A stretch of 28,026 bases of DNA, from positions 1 through 28,026 of the IMG/VR virus record IMGVR_UViG_3300017956_000094. One strand, 5' to 3'. Below, piece after piece: positions 21,198 through 27,778 of this stretch. Each line of letters begins with the position of its first letter. Positions within the stretch are counted from its first letter, which is position 1. The notes beneath the pieces are model-generated. The model was not told where the DNA came from and did not search any database. It saw only the letters and a program-made list of their open reading frames with translations. The translations under genes and the position numbers were made by a program. Origin of the DNA: a virus.

Positions 21198-21205
21198 TAT
21201 TTATG
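21198..21205 (-). promoter_or_regulatory. T4-type late promoter octamer, unusually close to the start
   Basis: CATAAATA within GGCATAAATACTGTTATG on the minus strand. Only five bases separate the octamer from the ATG at 21192, so a start at the usual late distance would make the mRNA leaderless or nearly so. Confidence 0.55.
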
Positions 21206-21216
21206 CCAGTTAAACG

Positions 21217-21453
21217 TTAGTTTGCGTTCATTAGGATGACAACAATAGTGGAAAGTAGTCCTGCTACGATAGTGCCAGTTGCACCAATTAGTACTTTAAT
21301 CATGGACTTGTTGCCGTGTGTAATATCTTCGTGGAGATGCTCGACCTTTTCTTCGATCTTCGCTAAACGTCCTTCTAGGACTTCATATCTTTGAGCACAT
21401 AAATCAACGTGTGCTTCTAAGTTTTCTTTTTCTAAGTCAGTGGCTCTTGCCAT
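21217..21453 (-). CDS. Coiled-coil protein with C-terminal membrane span, 78 aa
   Basis: The N-terminal 50 residues form a heptad-patterned helix (EKENLEAHVDLCAQRYEVLEGRLAKIEEKVEHLHED). One hydrophobic segment follows (MIKVLIGATGTIVAGLLSTIVVILM) ending NAN. This layout resembles XhlA/haemolysin-like or class III holin-associated proteins, and closely similar proteins occur in cyanophages. It may be a holin or holin partner, but the call rests on topology alone. A late octamer lies upstream (21539-21546), with GGAGAG before the ATG. Confidence 0.6.
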   Translation of the reverse strand: MARATDLEKENLEAHVDLCAQRYEVLEGRLAKIEEKVEHLHEDITHGNKSMIKVLIGATGTIVAGLLSTIVVILMNAN

Positions 21454-21538
21454 CTTTATCTCTCCGTTCCTTAGTTTATCGTGGAAGGGGCCTAATAATT
21501 GTAACCTATGTTAAGATGTAATGTTTGCCTTATACTAT

Positions 21539-21546
21539 TATTTATT
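21539..21546 (-). promoter_or_regulatory. T4-type late promoter octamer
   Basis: AATAAATA on the minus strand, within TATAATAAATAATAG, 86 bases before the coiled-coil membrane protein and touching the end of the upstream gene. Confidence 0.5.
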
Positions 21547-21961
21547 ATACATCCAGGCTAATATTATCTGCTAACATAAAAACTATGTTAGTTGCTTCAC
21601 TATCTTTAGTTCTGAATGCACTATTATTTATCGTGATTGTCTCTGTTAACCCAGCAATTACAGGTATTAAATTGAAATCCTCTTTTAGAGCATCAACACT
21701 TGTAGCACCTTCTTGTTCAACAGTAAACTCAAAAGTCCAAATACGTTGCTTACCTGTAAAGTTTGTACCAAACCCTAGTCCGTCTATATCTGCGTCTACT
21801 GAAACAGGATCATTTTGAAAGTATGGGTTTGCTCTCATACCTAACACTTGTAGAAATGTATTCCAATTTGCCTGTTGATTAATTGCTTGTCTATCCTCAG
21901 ACTTAAATTTGGTTAGGCCAGTTTTGGTAATGTCAATTAATGTAATAACTTTGAAGTTCAT
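21545..21961 (-). CDS. Conserved phage protein, 138 aa
   Basis: From ATG 21961 it reads MNFKVITLIDITKTGLTKFKSED, with NWNTFLQVLGMRANPYF, GKQRIWTFEFTVEQEGA and IAGLTETITINNSAFRTKD. The KxRxWxFxFxxExE and LxxDFxxIPxIxGLxET elements are shared by a family in marine T4-like phages, with no known activity. A longer reading from ATG 21979 is rejected: that codon abuts the U-run of the terminator at 21980-22012, leaving no room for a ribosome site. Confidence 0.65.
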   Translation of the reverse strand: MNFKVITLIDITKTGLTKFKSEDRQAINQQANWNTFLQVLGMRANPYFQNDPVSVDADIDGLGFGTNFTGKQRIWTFEFTVEQEGATSVDALKEDFNLIPVIAGLTETITINNSAFRTKDSEATNIVFMLADNISLDV

Positions 21962-21979
21962 ACACTTACTTATAGTCAT

Positions 21980-22012
21980 AAAAAAAGGGCCCGAATAAAT
22001 CCGAGCCCTTTT
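21980..22012 (-). terminator. Intrinsic terminator after the strongly expressed 113-aa gene
   Basis: On the minus strand GGGCTCG (22008-22002) pairs with CGGGCCC (21993-21987) with one G-U, loop GATTTATT, followed by T7. On the plus strand the same pairs include an A/C mismatch, so it works best for minus-strand transcripts. Confidence 0.8.
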
Positions 22013-22036
22013 CGATAGTTTCTTCTAAACTATTAA

Positions 22037-22378
22037 TTAAGCAACAGTTACTGAAGAAGCCGCTGTTACAGTAGCCGCTGAAAGGTCAAAGTTATTTGGA
22101 CCAACTGCGTCACCTAATGCACGGATTCTAGCCTGTAAAGAAGCCGCGTCATCTTTGTGACCGTCTACGATTACAGAAACTGTTTGTGCTGAACCTGCTG
22201 AGTAGTACATTAAAGGTGCTACTTCGCGGATGATTGCTTCCATTGCTTCGTTAGCGCCATCGTCTTCAGTTGTTAATGCCGCTTGTGCGTCGATTACGAA
22301 CGCCGCAATTTGTGCTGTTGAATACACAGTACCCTGTGCATATTGGCCGAAGCCATTTACTCTTGTTACGCCTGCCAT
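22037..22378 (-). CDS. Small, probably abundant virion protein, 113 aa
   Basis: It begins MAGVTRVNGFGQYAQGTVYSTAQIAAFVIDAQAALTTEDDGANEA and ends FDLSAATVTAASSVTVA. The pattern RxNGFGQY..GT.YSTAQ..F..D...ALTTEDGGAN and the final AxGxxVGxNNFDLSxxTV is one I recall from marine T4-like phages, where it looks like a conserved virion-type protein. The alanine-rich codons, perfect AGGAGAA site, leader hairpin and following terminator all suggest very strong expression. A decoration or structural role is inferred. Confidence 0.7.
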   Translation of the reverse strand: MAGVTRVNGFGQYAQGTVYSTAQIAAFVIDAQAALTTEDDGANEAMEAIIREVAPLMYYSAGSAQTVSVIVDGHKDDAASLQARIRALGDAVGPNNFDLSAATVTAASSVTVA

Positions 22379-22398
22379 TTTATTTCTCCTATAAATGT

Positions 22399-22425
22399 GA
22401 GTAAAAATAAACGTTATTCTTACTC
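22399..22425 (-). other. 12-bp leader hairpin
   Basis: On the minus strand GAGTAAGAATAA, loop CGT, TTATTTTTACTC form a 12-bp stem with one G-U. It ends 20 bases before the ATG of the 113-residue gene and immediately precedes its AGGAG site. It is probably a 5' stabiliser of an abundant mRNA. Confidence 0.6.
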
Positions 22426-22472
22426 GGCTCTAATGGCCACGCATCGTTCTCTTGATGCTTTGTGGTTACTAT

Positions 22473-22480
22473 TATTTAGT
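22473..22480 (-). promoter_or_regulatory. Late promoter octamer (ACTAAATA) for the 113-aa gene
   Basis: ACTAAATA on the minus strand, 94 bases upstream of the ATG and upstream of the leader hairpin. It gives the 113-residue gene its own late transcript, bounded by the terminator at 21980-22012. Confidence 0.55.
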
Positions 22481-22501
22481 CTTTTTTGGAAAAATATAGG
22501 A

Positions 22502-23443
22502 TTAACGGCTCTTTTTGGCTCGATTATGTAATGCTCTTAGCATTTGAACAAATCCCGGTCCTGCTTTAACAATATCATCTACCATTTTAACTACAGGTGC
22601 GTATGCTTGAACGTAAGGTGCTGGTACAGCCTTGCCGTCTTTTGCTTGGTCTAAAAACTTCTTAGTTCCTACTAGACCTTTTGCACCAACTAGGTATCTA
22701 TAATATTGTAACTCAGGACCGGTTGGAGTAGCCAAGTCAGGTAAACTTACAGTTGGCTCGTTGTCTTTAATTCTTGCATTTTCTAAATCTTTAGTACGAG
22801 CAAGTTCTTCAATGTAAACAATAATATCACTGCTTCTTAGTTTTGCTCTAACAGCAAGTAACAATCGTGTAACTGTATTTTGTTTTTCTTGTGTGCTAAG
22901 GGAGTTGTAGTTAAACAAATTACGTCTAATTGCTTTGTAGTCAGTGTTAGTAATGTTTAGTCCGCCTTCTAAACGGATAAGTGTTTCAGTAGGTCTTATT
23001 GCTGTGTTGTTACCTACTGCACTCAAATATCTATTTAAACCCATTGTAGGCAAGTTAGTTCTCATACGTACTGCTTTTGCACTTTCAGGGTCTTTAAGTT
23101 TTGCTAAGGCTTTGTCGTCACCTATAACAAAATAGATAAAGTTATATAGATCTGTACCAACCATTCTAAACTGTTGGTATGGACCATATGATGTTGTTTT
23201 CTTTGCGTAGCCTGCCGCATAACCTCTAGTGCTAGGAAATAGTCTTAGAAGTTCTAAACTTAATACAATTAAGTATAGTCGTTCACAACAATCTGTATAA
23301 GACAACTTGGCCTGATCAGATGAGTTGCGAGTCATTCTCGCTTCTGCTAGGTCATTAAGGAATGAAAACTTTTCTTCCGTAACTGGAAGTTCGTGTCCAC
23401 CTTCCATGGTTGCCCACTCCATTGCTGTAAACTTTTCTGCCAT
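22502..23443 (-). CDS. Conserved hypothetical protein, 313 aa, possible virion component
   Basis: A mostly helical protein: AEKFTAMEWATMEGG, YTDCCERLYLIVLSLELLRLFPSTRGYAAGYAKKT..YQQFRMVGTDLYNFIYFVIGD, then NLPTMGLNRYLSAVGNNT and a C-terminal SLPDLATPTGPELQYYRYLVGAKGLV and LRALHNRAKKSR. The ERLYLxxLxLELLR...AxxYAxxT element is distinctive, but I cannot attach a function. It overlaps the ligase-like gene by a TAATG junction, so the two are co-translated. Confidence 0.65.
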   Translation of the reverse strand: MAEKFTAMEWATMEGGHELPVTEEKFSFLNDLAEARMTRNSSDQAKLSYTDCCERLYLIVLSLELLRLFPSTRGYAAGYAKKTTSYGPYQQFRMVGTDLYNFIYFVIGDDKALAKLKDPESAKAVRMRTNLPTMGLNRYLSAVGNNTAIRPTETLIRLEGGLNITNTDYKAIRRNLFNYNSLSTQEKQNTVTRLLLAVRAKLRSSDIIVYIEELARTKDLENARIKDNEPTVSLPDLATPTGPELQYYRYLVGAKGLVGTKKFLDQAKDGKAVPAPYVQAYAPVVKMVDDIVKAGPGFVQMLRALHNRAKKSR

Positions 23444-24993
23444 TATGCGTAGTTACTCTTTTCAACACTTTGTGGTTGATACTTTTTCAAAAATGCGGCG
23501 ACCATTTCTTTTTGTCCGCCTGCACCTAGTAGCATACCTAGTGTATCTGCGTTTTGTACATCTTTAGTAAACTGACGTTTAATATCAGGCTTAACTCTGT
23601 CTGTAGTTAATAGCATTTTAATAACAGTGGCTTGTTCAGCATTAATTTCATGCTGTTTACCGTCGTCTGTTGTTACAGCCTTAACTGGATTTGGATTGCC
23701 TCTTGAGTCAAGTACTTTACCTACTTGTACAATCATAGGTGTTTGTTTGAAGTCTGGATCAAGACCAGCGTCATCGCTGTCTGCTGGATCCATTTGTTTC
23801 TTCATATCTGCAAAATCATCGTCCATATCTGAATCAATGATAAAGTCTGTTGCTTTCATAGTATTCTCCCTTTTTACTGCTCTGTTTGCTTTACTAAAAC
23901 CTGAGCGATTTACTAGTTTAATATCACCACCAGGGTGTGCCAACACATAACCTTCACCACCTGGGGTATCACCAATACTTGCTTTAATGTCTGTGTCTTG
24001 CTGTTCTAGTTGATTAATAATATCATCTTTAACTGACATTATACTTGAAACAGTTTCCCACATAACTGAAAACGCTTTAATGTTTTCTTTAACGTATTGA
24101 GTAATCTTTTCTTGTTTAGGCTTACTAACTTTACTACTGCTTAACCATTGAATAAAGTCTTTACCTAAATTAGTTAATCCCGAGTCAACTTTGCTGTTCA
24201 TATACGTATAAAGTATTTTGTCAAAGTCTGACACTTTCATTGCTGTTAGTTTATTTCTATCTAATAAACTATCAATAGCACCTGCATTTTGAGTTACAAG
24301 ATTTTTAAGTTTATCAATTCTTGTAGTATCAATCTGTGGTGATTCTTGTGGTGTTATTGGAGGAAACACTAACAAGTTATTTCCTTCAAACATACCGTAA
24401 TCTTTTAATGGTGTTTCACTACCATCTTCGTCTACTTCTCTATGAATAACTACACCAACTTTACTTGCACCAATACGCTTACCAATGTCGCTCTTAGCGT
24501 CAACTGTATAAGTTACAAGTTGTGGTTTAAAAACGTAACGTCCGTCTTTAACAGGCGGTGTGTCAAAATATAACATATCACCTTTAAAGTATCCTTTGTG
24601 TGATAAAGGAACAGCCTTCTCAGCAACAGTATAAGCATTTTTCATATTAGCCGCTAACTGAGCAAAGCCTTCTGGATTCTTTTGTGCGCCTGGACGATTT
24701 AAAAACATTTTTTCAACATCATCTGCTGATTTAGTTTTGCCGTCATATCCTTTTGCACTAAAGCCTGACTTGTCGGTAAACACAAAGTCGCCATCTTCAT
24801 TGCGTCCAAAGATAACTGCTGGCGAGCCGTCCCACTTAATAGTAGTAGCACCACGTCCTTCGTCATTAGCCATACTAGCCAATGCATCAACAACACGTAG
24901 AGCACCTTTACTACCATTAAAGAATATTTCATCTTCTGCGTGTTGAATACGTGCTGGCGCTTCTGTAACTATTTTTATTTCGTCAAATCTCAT
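23443..24993 (-). CDS. Nucleotidyltransferase/ligase-like protein (KxDG motif), 516 aa
   Basis: Several motifs of the covalent nucleotidyltransferase (ligase/capping) superfamily can be placed in order: TTIKWDGSPAVIFGR (motif I K53-x-D-G56), GYFKGDMLYF (motif III-like, G138-D139), GEGYVLAHPGGDIKLVNRSGF (motif IV E347-G348, motif V K359). This predicts adenylation of K53 and a polynucleotide ligase activity. From memory it corresponds to a phage family of unknown function (DUF6267-like). The region between motifs (about 190-340) is helical, as an insert. N-terminal MRFDEIKIVTEA carries a V-T-E/A junction like prohead-protease sites. It overlaps the NTase gene by ATGA. Confidence 0.7.
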   Translation of the reverse strand: MRFDEIKIVTEAPARIQHAEDEIFFNGSKGALRVVDALASMANDEGRGATTIKWDGSPAVIFGRNEDGDFVFTDKSGFSAKGYDGKTKSADDVEKMFLNRPGAQKNPEGFAQLAANMKNAYTVAEKAVPLSHKGYFKGDMLYFDTPPVKDGRYVFKPQLVTYTVDAKSDIGKRIGASKVGVVIHREVDEDGSETPLKDYGMFEGNNLLVFPPITPQESPQIDTTRIDKLKNLVTQNAGAIDSLLDRNKLTAMKVSDFDKILYTYMNSKVDSGLTNLGKDFIQWLSSSKVSKPKQEKITQYVKENIKAFSVMWETVSSIMSVKDDIINQLEQQDTDIKASIGDTPGGEGYVLAHPGGDIKLVNRSGFSKANRAVKRENTMKATDFIIDSDMDDDFADMKKQMDPADSDDAGLDPDFKQTPMIVQVGKVLDSRGNPNPVKAVTTDDGKQHEINAEQATVIKMLLTTDRVKPDIKRQFTKDVQNADTLGMLLGAGGQKEMVAAFLKKYQPQSVEKSNYA

Positions 24994-25688
24994 TGTGGTA
25001 GTACCAATCCTTCTTTTTCAAAAAAGTCTTTAGCATCTTTTACAAGTGCTTCATAGTTTGGATCGCTTTTAATTTTTGCATTGATAGTTTCAACACTTTT
25101 TAAATCACCAGCGTTTGAACCATCACCTAATAAAATCTTAGCAACTTCATCAGGGTCTTTAGTAACTTCTTTGTTTGTTAATCTATCAACTAGTCCATTA
25201 GTCGGAGACCATTTGTAACCTAATGCTTTTGCAATAGATGCCATCATGATCATTCTATGTTGTCCTTTAAATTCGCTCTTCTCATCACCTCTTAAAGCAA
25301 ACTGCATAAACTTAGGATCACCAAACATTAAATCAGTTTGTACAAACCCAAGTTTCTCATTGCCGTTAATAGGAGTTTTAAAATGTACACTTATACCACT
25401 CTTTGCAATCCATTGTTTAGTATCATCGTCTGGGTGATTCTTTTGTACCCATGCACTTAATTTTGATACAAGTCCGTCTTTGTCAACACTTGCTTTATCA
25501 ACAGCAACATCAAGGTCACCACTAGTTGGTTTAAGTCCTGTACTACCGAGCATATTGTTTACATGATCAAGACCTGTAATTTTTTCAAGCCATTTAAGTG
25601 TAGGCTCAACATCTGCTTTGTTAATACGTTGTGTTGCTGGTTCACCTTCTGGTGACTTAAAAACGTTTCCACCCTCGTTTAAGATCAT
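24990..25688 (-). CDS. Pol-beta-type nucleotidyltransferase, 232 aa
   Basis: The signature of the fold is present: MLGSTGLKPTSGDLDVAVD, with the LGS element (about residue 47) followed by D58-L-D60, and a third carboxylate in VQTDLMF. A helical region follows (HRMIMMASIAKALGYKWSPTNGLVDR) that supports nucleotide binding. These enzymes transfer nucleotides to RNA, DNA or protein. The gene lies directly upstream of, and overlaps, the ligase-like gene, suggesting a repair or modification pair. MILNE|G at the N-terminus matches the [LI]xE site seen in neighbouring genes. Confidence 0.68.
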   Translation of the reverse strand: MILNEGGNVFKSPEGEPATQRINKADVEPTLKWLEKITGLDHVNNMLGSTGLKPTSGDLDVAVDKASVDKDGLVSKLSAWVQKNHPDDDTKQWIAKSGISVHFKTPINGNEKLGFVQTDLMFGDPKFMQFALRGDEKSEFKGQHRMIMMASIAKALGYKWSPTNGLVDRLTNKEVTKDPDEVAKILLGDGSNAGDLKSVETINAKIKSDPNYEALVKDAKDFFEKEGLVLPQ

Positions 25689-25942
25689 TTCTTTTCCTTG
25701 GATTCAATTATTTTATCAACGCCACGTTTGAATTTACGAGGATCGCCACTTCGGATACTATTAATAAACCTGCGTTCAAGTTCATTAGCCGTTTCGGTAT
25801 CATAACTTTCAGCAATACGATTAAGCAAATTAATACTGCTTTCAATAAGATTATTACCAGTGGTCTGGATCAGATGGTCGTTGTTACCAGTCTGCCTAAA
25901 ACTACTAAGTTCCTCTAGGATTGATCGTGTACGTTTTCTCAT
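25685..25942 (-). CDS. Small conserved phage protein, 85 aa
   Basis: Helical protein (MRKRTRSILEELSSFRQTG, NNLIESSINLLNRIAESYD, ANELERRFINSIRSGDPRKFKRGVDKII). LERRFINSIRSGDPxKFxRGV looks like a conserved C-terminal module. It is the first gene of the ligase/NTase transcript, has a late octamer 19 bases before the ATG, and overlaps the NTase start by four bases. The function is unknown; a partner of the NTase is possible. Confidence 0.6.
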   Translation of the reverse strand: MRKRTRSILEELSSFRQTGNNDHLIQTTGNNLIESSINLLNRIAESYDTETANELERRFINSIRSGDPRKFKRGVDKIIESKEKK

Positions 25943-25960
25943 TTTCTTTTCCTTATGTTG

Positions 25961-25968
25961 TATTTAGT
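25961..25968 (-). promoter_or_regulatory. Late promoter octamer (ACTAAATA) for the ligase/NTase operon
   Basis: ACTAAATA followed by CAAC on the minus strand, 19 bases before the ATG at 25942, with AAGGAAA between them. Confidence 0.58.
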
Positions 25969-25999
25969 GTATTAAATAACTTTGTTGTCGTCAAATAGG

Positions 26000-26028
26000 T
26001 TGACAGCCATTATAATAGGTTGTATACT
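26000..26028 (+). promoter_or_regulatory. Sigma70-type consensus promoter for the tRNA pair
   Basis: Perfect TTGACA (26000-26005), 17-base spacer, TATACT (26023-26028) on the plus strand. Transcription should begin near 26035, a dozen bases before tRNA-Gly. Confidence 0.8.
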
Positions 26029-26046
26029 AAGCAAACAATATAAAAA

Positions 26047-26120
26047 GCGGGTGTAGCATAATGGTAATGCACTGGCCTTCCAAGCCATGTATGGGAGTTC
26101 GATTCTCCTCACCCGCTCCA
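26047..26120 (+). tRNA. tRNA-Gly (anticodon TCC)
   Basis: The full cloverleaf can be drawn: acceptor GCGGGTG/CACCCGC, D arm with GGTAAT, anticodon stem TGGC/GCCA with loop CTTCCAA (anticodon TCC), and T loop TTCGATT. CCA is encoded at 26118-26120. It reads GGA, a codon favoured by AT-rich genes. Confidence 0.93.
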
Positions 26121-26126
26121 AACAAT

Positions 26127-26200
26127 GCAGGAATGGTGTAGTGGTAACACGACAGTCTCCAAAACTGTAAACTGAGGTTCGATTCCTTGTTCCTGTGCCA
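26127..26200 (+). tRNA. tRNA-Trp (anticodon CCA)
   Basis: Acceptor GCAGGAA/TTCCTGT with an end G-U, D stem GTGT/ACAC, anticodon stem ACAGT/ACTGT with loop CTCCAAA (anticodon CCA), and T loop TTCGATT with two wobble pairs in the T stem. CCA is encoded. It is six bases after tRNA-Gly and read from the same promoter. Confidence 0.9.
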
Positions 26201-26223
26201 ACCCTCTTTTTGCCCCATAATAT

Positions 26224-26231
26224 AATAAATA
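26224..26231 (+). promoter_or_regulatory. T4-type late promoter octamer (plus strand)
   Basis: AATAAATA within TATAATAAATACAC, 22 bases before the lipase ATG. It is the only plus-strand member of the late set found here. Confidence 0.6.
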
Positions 26232-26253
26232 CACATATTATAGGAGGGCAAAA

Positions 26254-27036
26254 ATGGGTATTTCTGCATTTAATTTTAAAGAGCGTAGTCTTTTATTTGC
26301 TAGACTGGCGCAAATAGCATATTCTAATATAGATGTTGCTAAGAAACAAGCAAAGAAGTTAGGGTTTACTACAGTAGAGTTTTACGAAAAAGACGGAGCA
26401 CAAGCATATCGCTTTATGAATAAAGAGGATCTTGTTATTGCTTGTAGAGGAACAGAACCAACAGAGTTTAACGATATTAAAGCAGATGCAAATGCCCTTC
26501 CTGTTATTGCTGAAACTATTTCAAGAGTACACAGAGGATTTAAAGCAGAAGTAGATGAACTATGGCCAATGGTGCTAGAAGATTTACAACGTAAAGCCAA
26601 TGACAAGAAAAAGATTTGGTTCTGTGGACACTCACTTGGAGCGGCAATGGCTACTATTATGTCAAGTCGTTGCCACTTATACCCAGACGTAGAACCTGTG
26701 CAGGAACTTTACACATACGGATCACCAAGAGTAGGCTGGCCTGGATATGTAAAGAGTCTTGGTGTAACACACCATCGTTGGGTTAACAATAACGACATTG
26801 TAACAAGAGTTCCACTTGCTATTATGGGTTACAAGCATCACGGTGAACAACACTATCTAAATGCATACGGCAATGTTCGTAAACCTACAGGGTGGCAACT
26901 TGTTAAAGATCGATTCCGTGGAATGTGGATGGGGTTAAAGCAAGGCAAGATTGATAACTTTTCAGATCACAGTATGGTAAACTATTGTAACTATCTTGAA
27001 ATGTACGTTTCAGGAAAAGAAAACAGTCAAAGTTAA
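26254..27036 (+). CDS. Class 3 lipase
   Basis: This 260-residue alpha/beta-hydrolase has the nucleophile elbow G125-H-S127-L-G129 after WFC, with VIACRGTEPTEFNDIKADAN upstream (typical RGT...W/D element), YTYGSPRVG after the elbow, acid VNNNDIVTRVP (D181) and catalytic H239 in FSDHSMVNY. The triad S127-D181-H239 and RGTE/YGSPRVG are hallmarks of lipase class 3 (PF01764). There is no signal peptide. A late octamer and AGGAGGG site precede it, suggesting late expression. It might attack host membrane lipids near lysis or during egress, which is inference. Its last four bases overlap the convergent dehydrogenase gene. Confidence 0.85.
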   Translation: MGISAFNFKERSLLFARLAQIAYSNIDVAKKQAKKLGFTTVEFYEKDGAQAYRFMNKEDLVIACRGTEPTEFNDIKADANALPVIAETISRVHRGFKAEVDELWPMVLEDLQRKANDKKKIWFCGHSLGAAMATIMSSRCHLYPDVEPVQELYTYGSPRVGWPGYVKSLGVTHHRWVNNNDIVTRVPLAIMGYKHHGEQHYLNAYGNVRKPTGWQLVKDRFRGMWMGLKQGKIDNFSDHSMVNYCNYLEMYVSGKENSQS

Positions 27037-27770
27037 TCTTTACGAATACGTTTATTATATTCAACTGCTTCTTTTAAAATAGACAGGTCAACATCATCAC
27101 GTTGGCCTGTTTTTATGAGTGCATTTATATCTTTAGGAAAACAATGTCCACCAAAGCCACGTTCTTCTGTGATGAAACTATGACTATCTCCTATACGTTC
27201 GTCCATTGTTGTATAGTGTGCTACAGCGTCATATTCGATGTCTAATGCATCACATAGATCATACATCTGATTAAAGAAACTAACCTTTAGTGCAAGGAAA
27301 CTATTGCGAACATACTTAGCAAGTATAAGTTCTCTAGGTTCTGCAATTTCGATGCCTACTCCAAACACATTTCCCCAGAAGCAGGTACTGGTACCACCGA
27401 TTAACATTAGATCCATTTTTGCTAGATCTTCTACTGCTGTTTTTGCCCTAAGAAACTCTGGAGAGAAGTTTAACATACGATTAGGAAATGTGTCTACCAA
27501 CATATCCCAACCTTCTACCGAGATTGTGCTTTTGATTAGAATAGGTACATCAGGAGATGATTCAATTACTTCGTAAACATTTTCCATTTCACAACTGCCA
27601 TCAGGTCTTTCAGGCGTTGAAACACAAACAATAACTGCATCTGTGTCTTGCGGAATTGGTTTATTGTATTCTGGCCAAGCAGGATCTACAATAGTAATGT
27701 CATGCTTGTCTTTTAATACTTCTCGATGTGCTTTGCCTACAAAGCCATACCCTGCAATAGTAATTTTCAT
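27033..27770 (-). CDS. Short UDP-glucose/GDP-mannose dehydrogenase-like protein
   Basis: The sequence reads MKITIAGYGFVGKAHREVL with the G-x-G-x-x-G dinucleotide fold (7-12), VCVSTPERPDGS, LIKSTISVEG, LNFSPEFLRA, KYVRNSFLALKVSFFNQ and GFGGHCFPKDINAL with catalytic Cys210. This is the NAD-binding plus central domain of nucleotide-sugar dehydrogenases. It stops at 245 residues, before the C-terminal UDP-sugar-binding domain of the about 400-residue enzymes. A shortened, perhaps specialised, enzyme is likely; it could contribute to surface-sugar change. It lies eight bases after iscU in the same direction. Confidence 0.82.
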   Translation of the reverse strand: MKITIAGYGFVGKAHREVLKDKHDITIVDPAWPEYNKPIPQDTDAVIVCVSTPERPDGSCEMENVYEVIESSPDVPILIKSTISVEGWDMLVDTFPNRMLNFSPEFLRAKTAVEDLAKMDLMLIGGTSTCFWGNVFGVGIEIAEPRELILAKYVRNSFLALKVSFFNQMYDLCDALDIEYDAVAHYTTMDERIGDSHSFITEERGFGGHCFPKDINALIKTGQRDDVDLSILKEAVEYNKRIRKD

Positions 27771-27778
27771 AACTGTAG

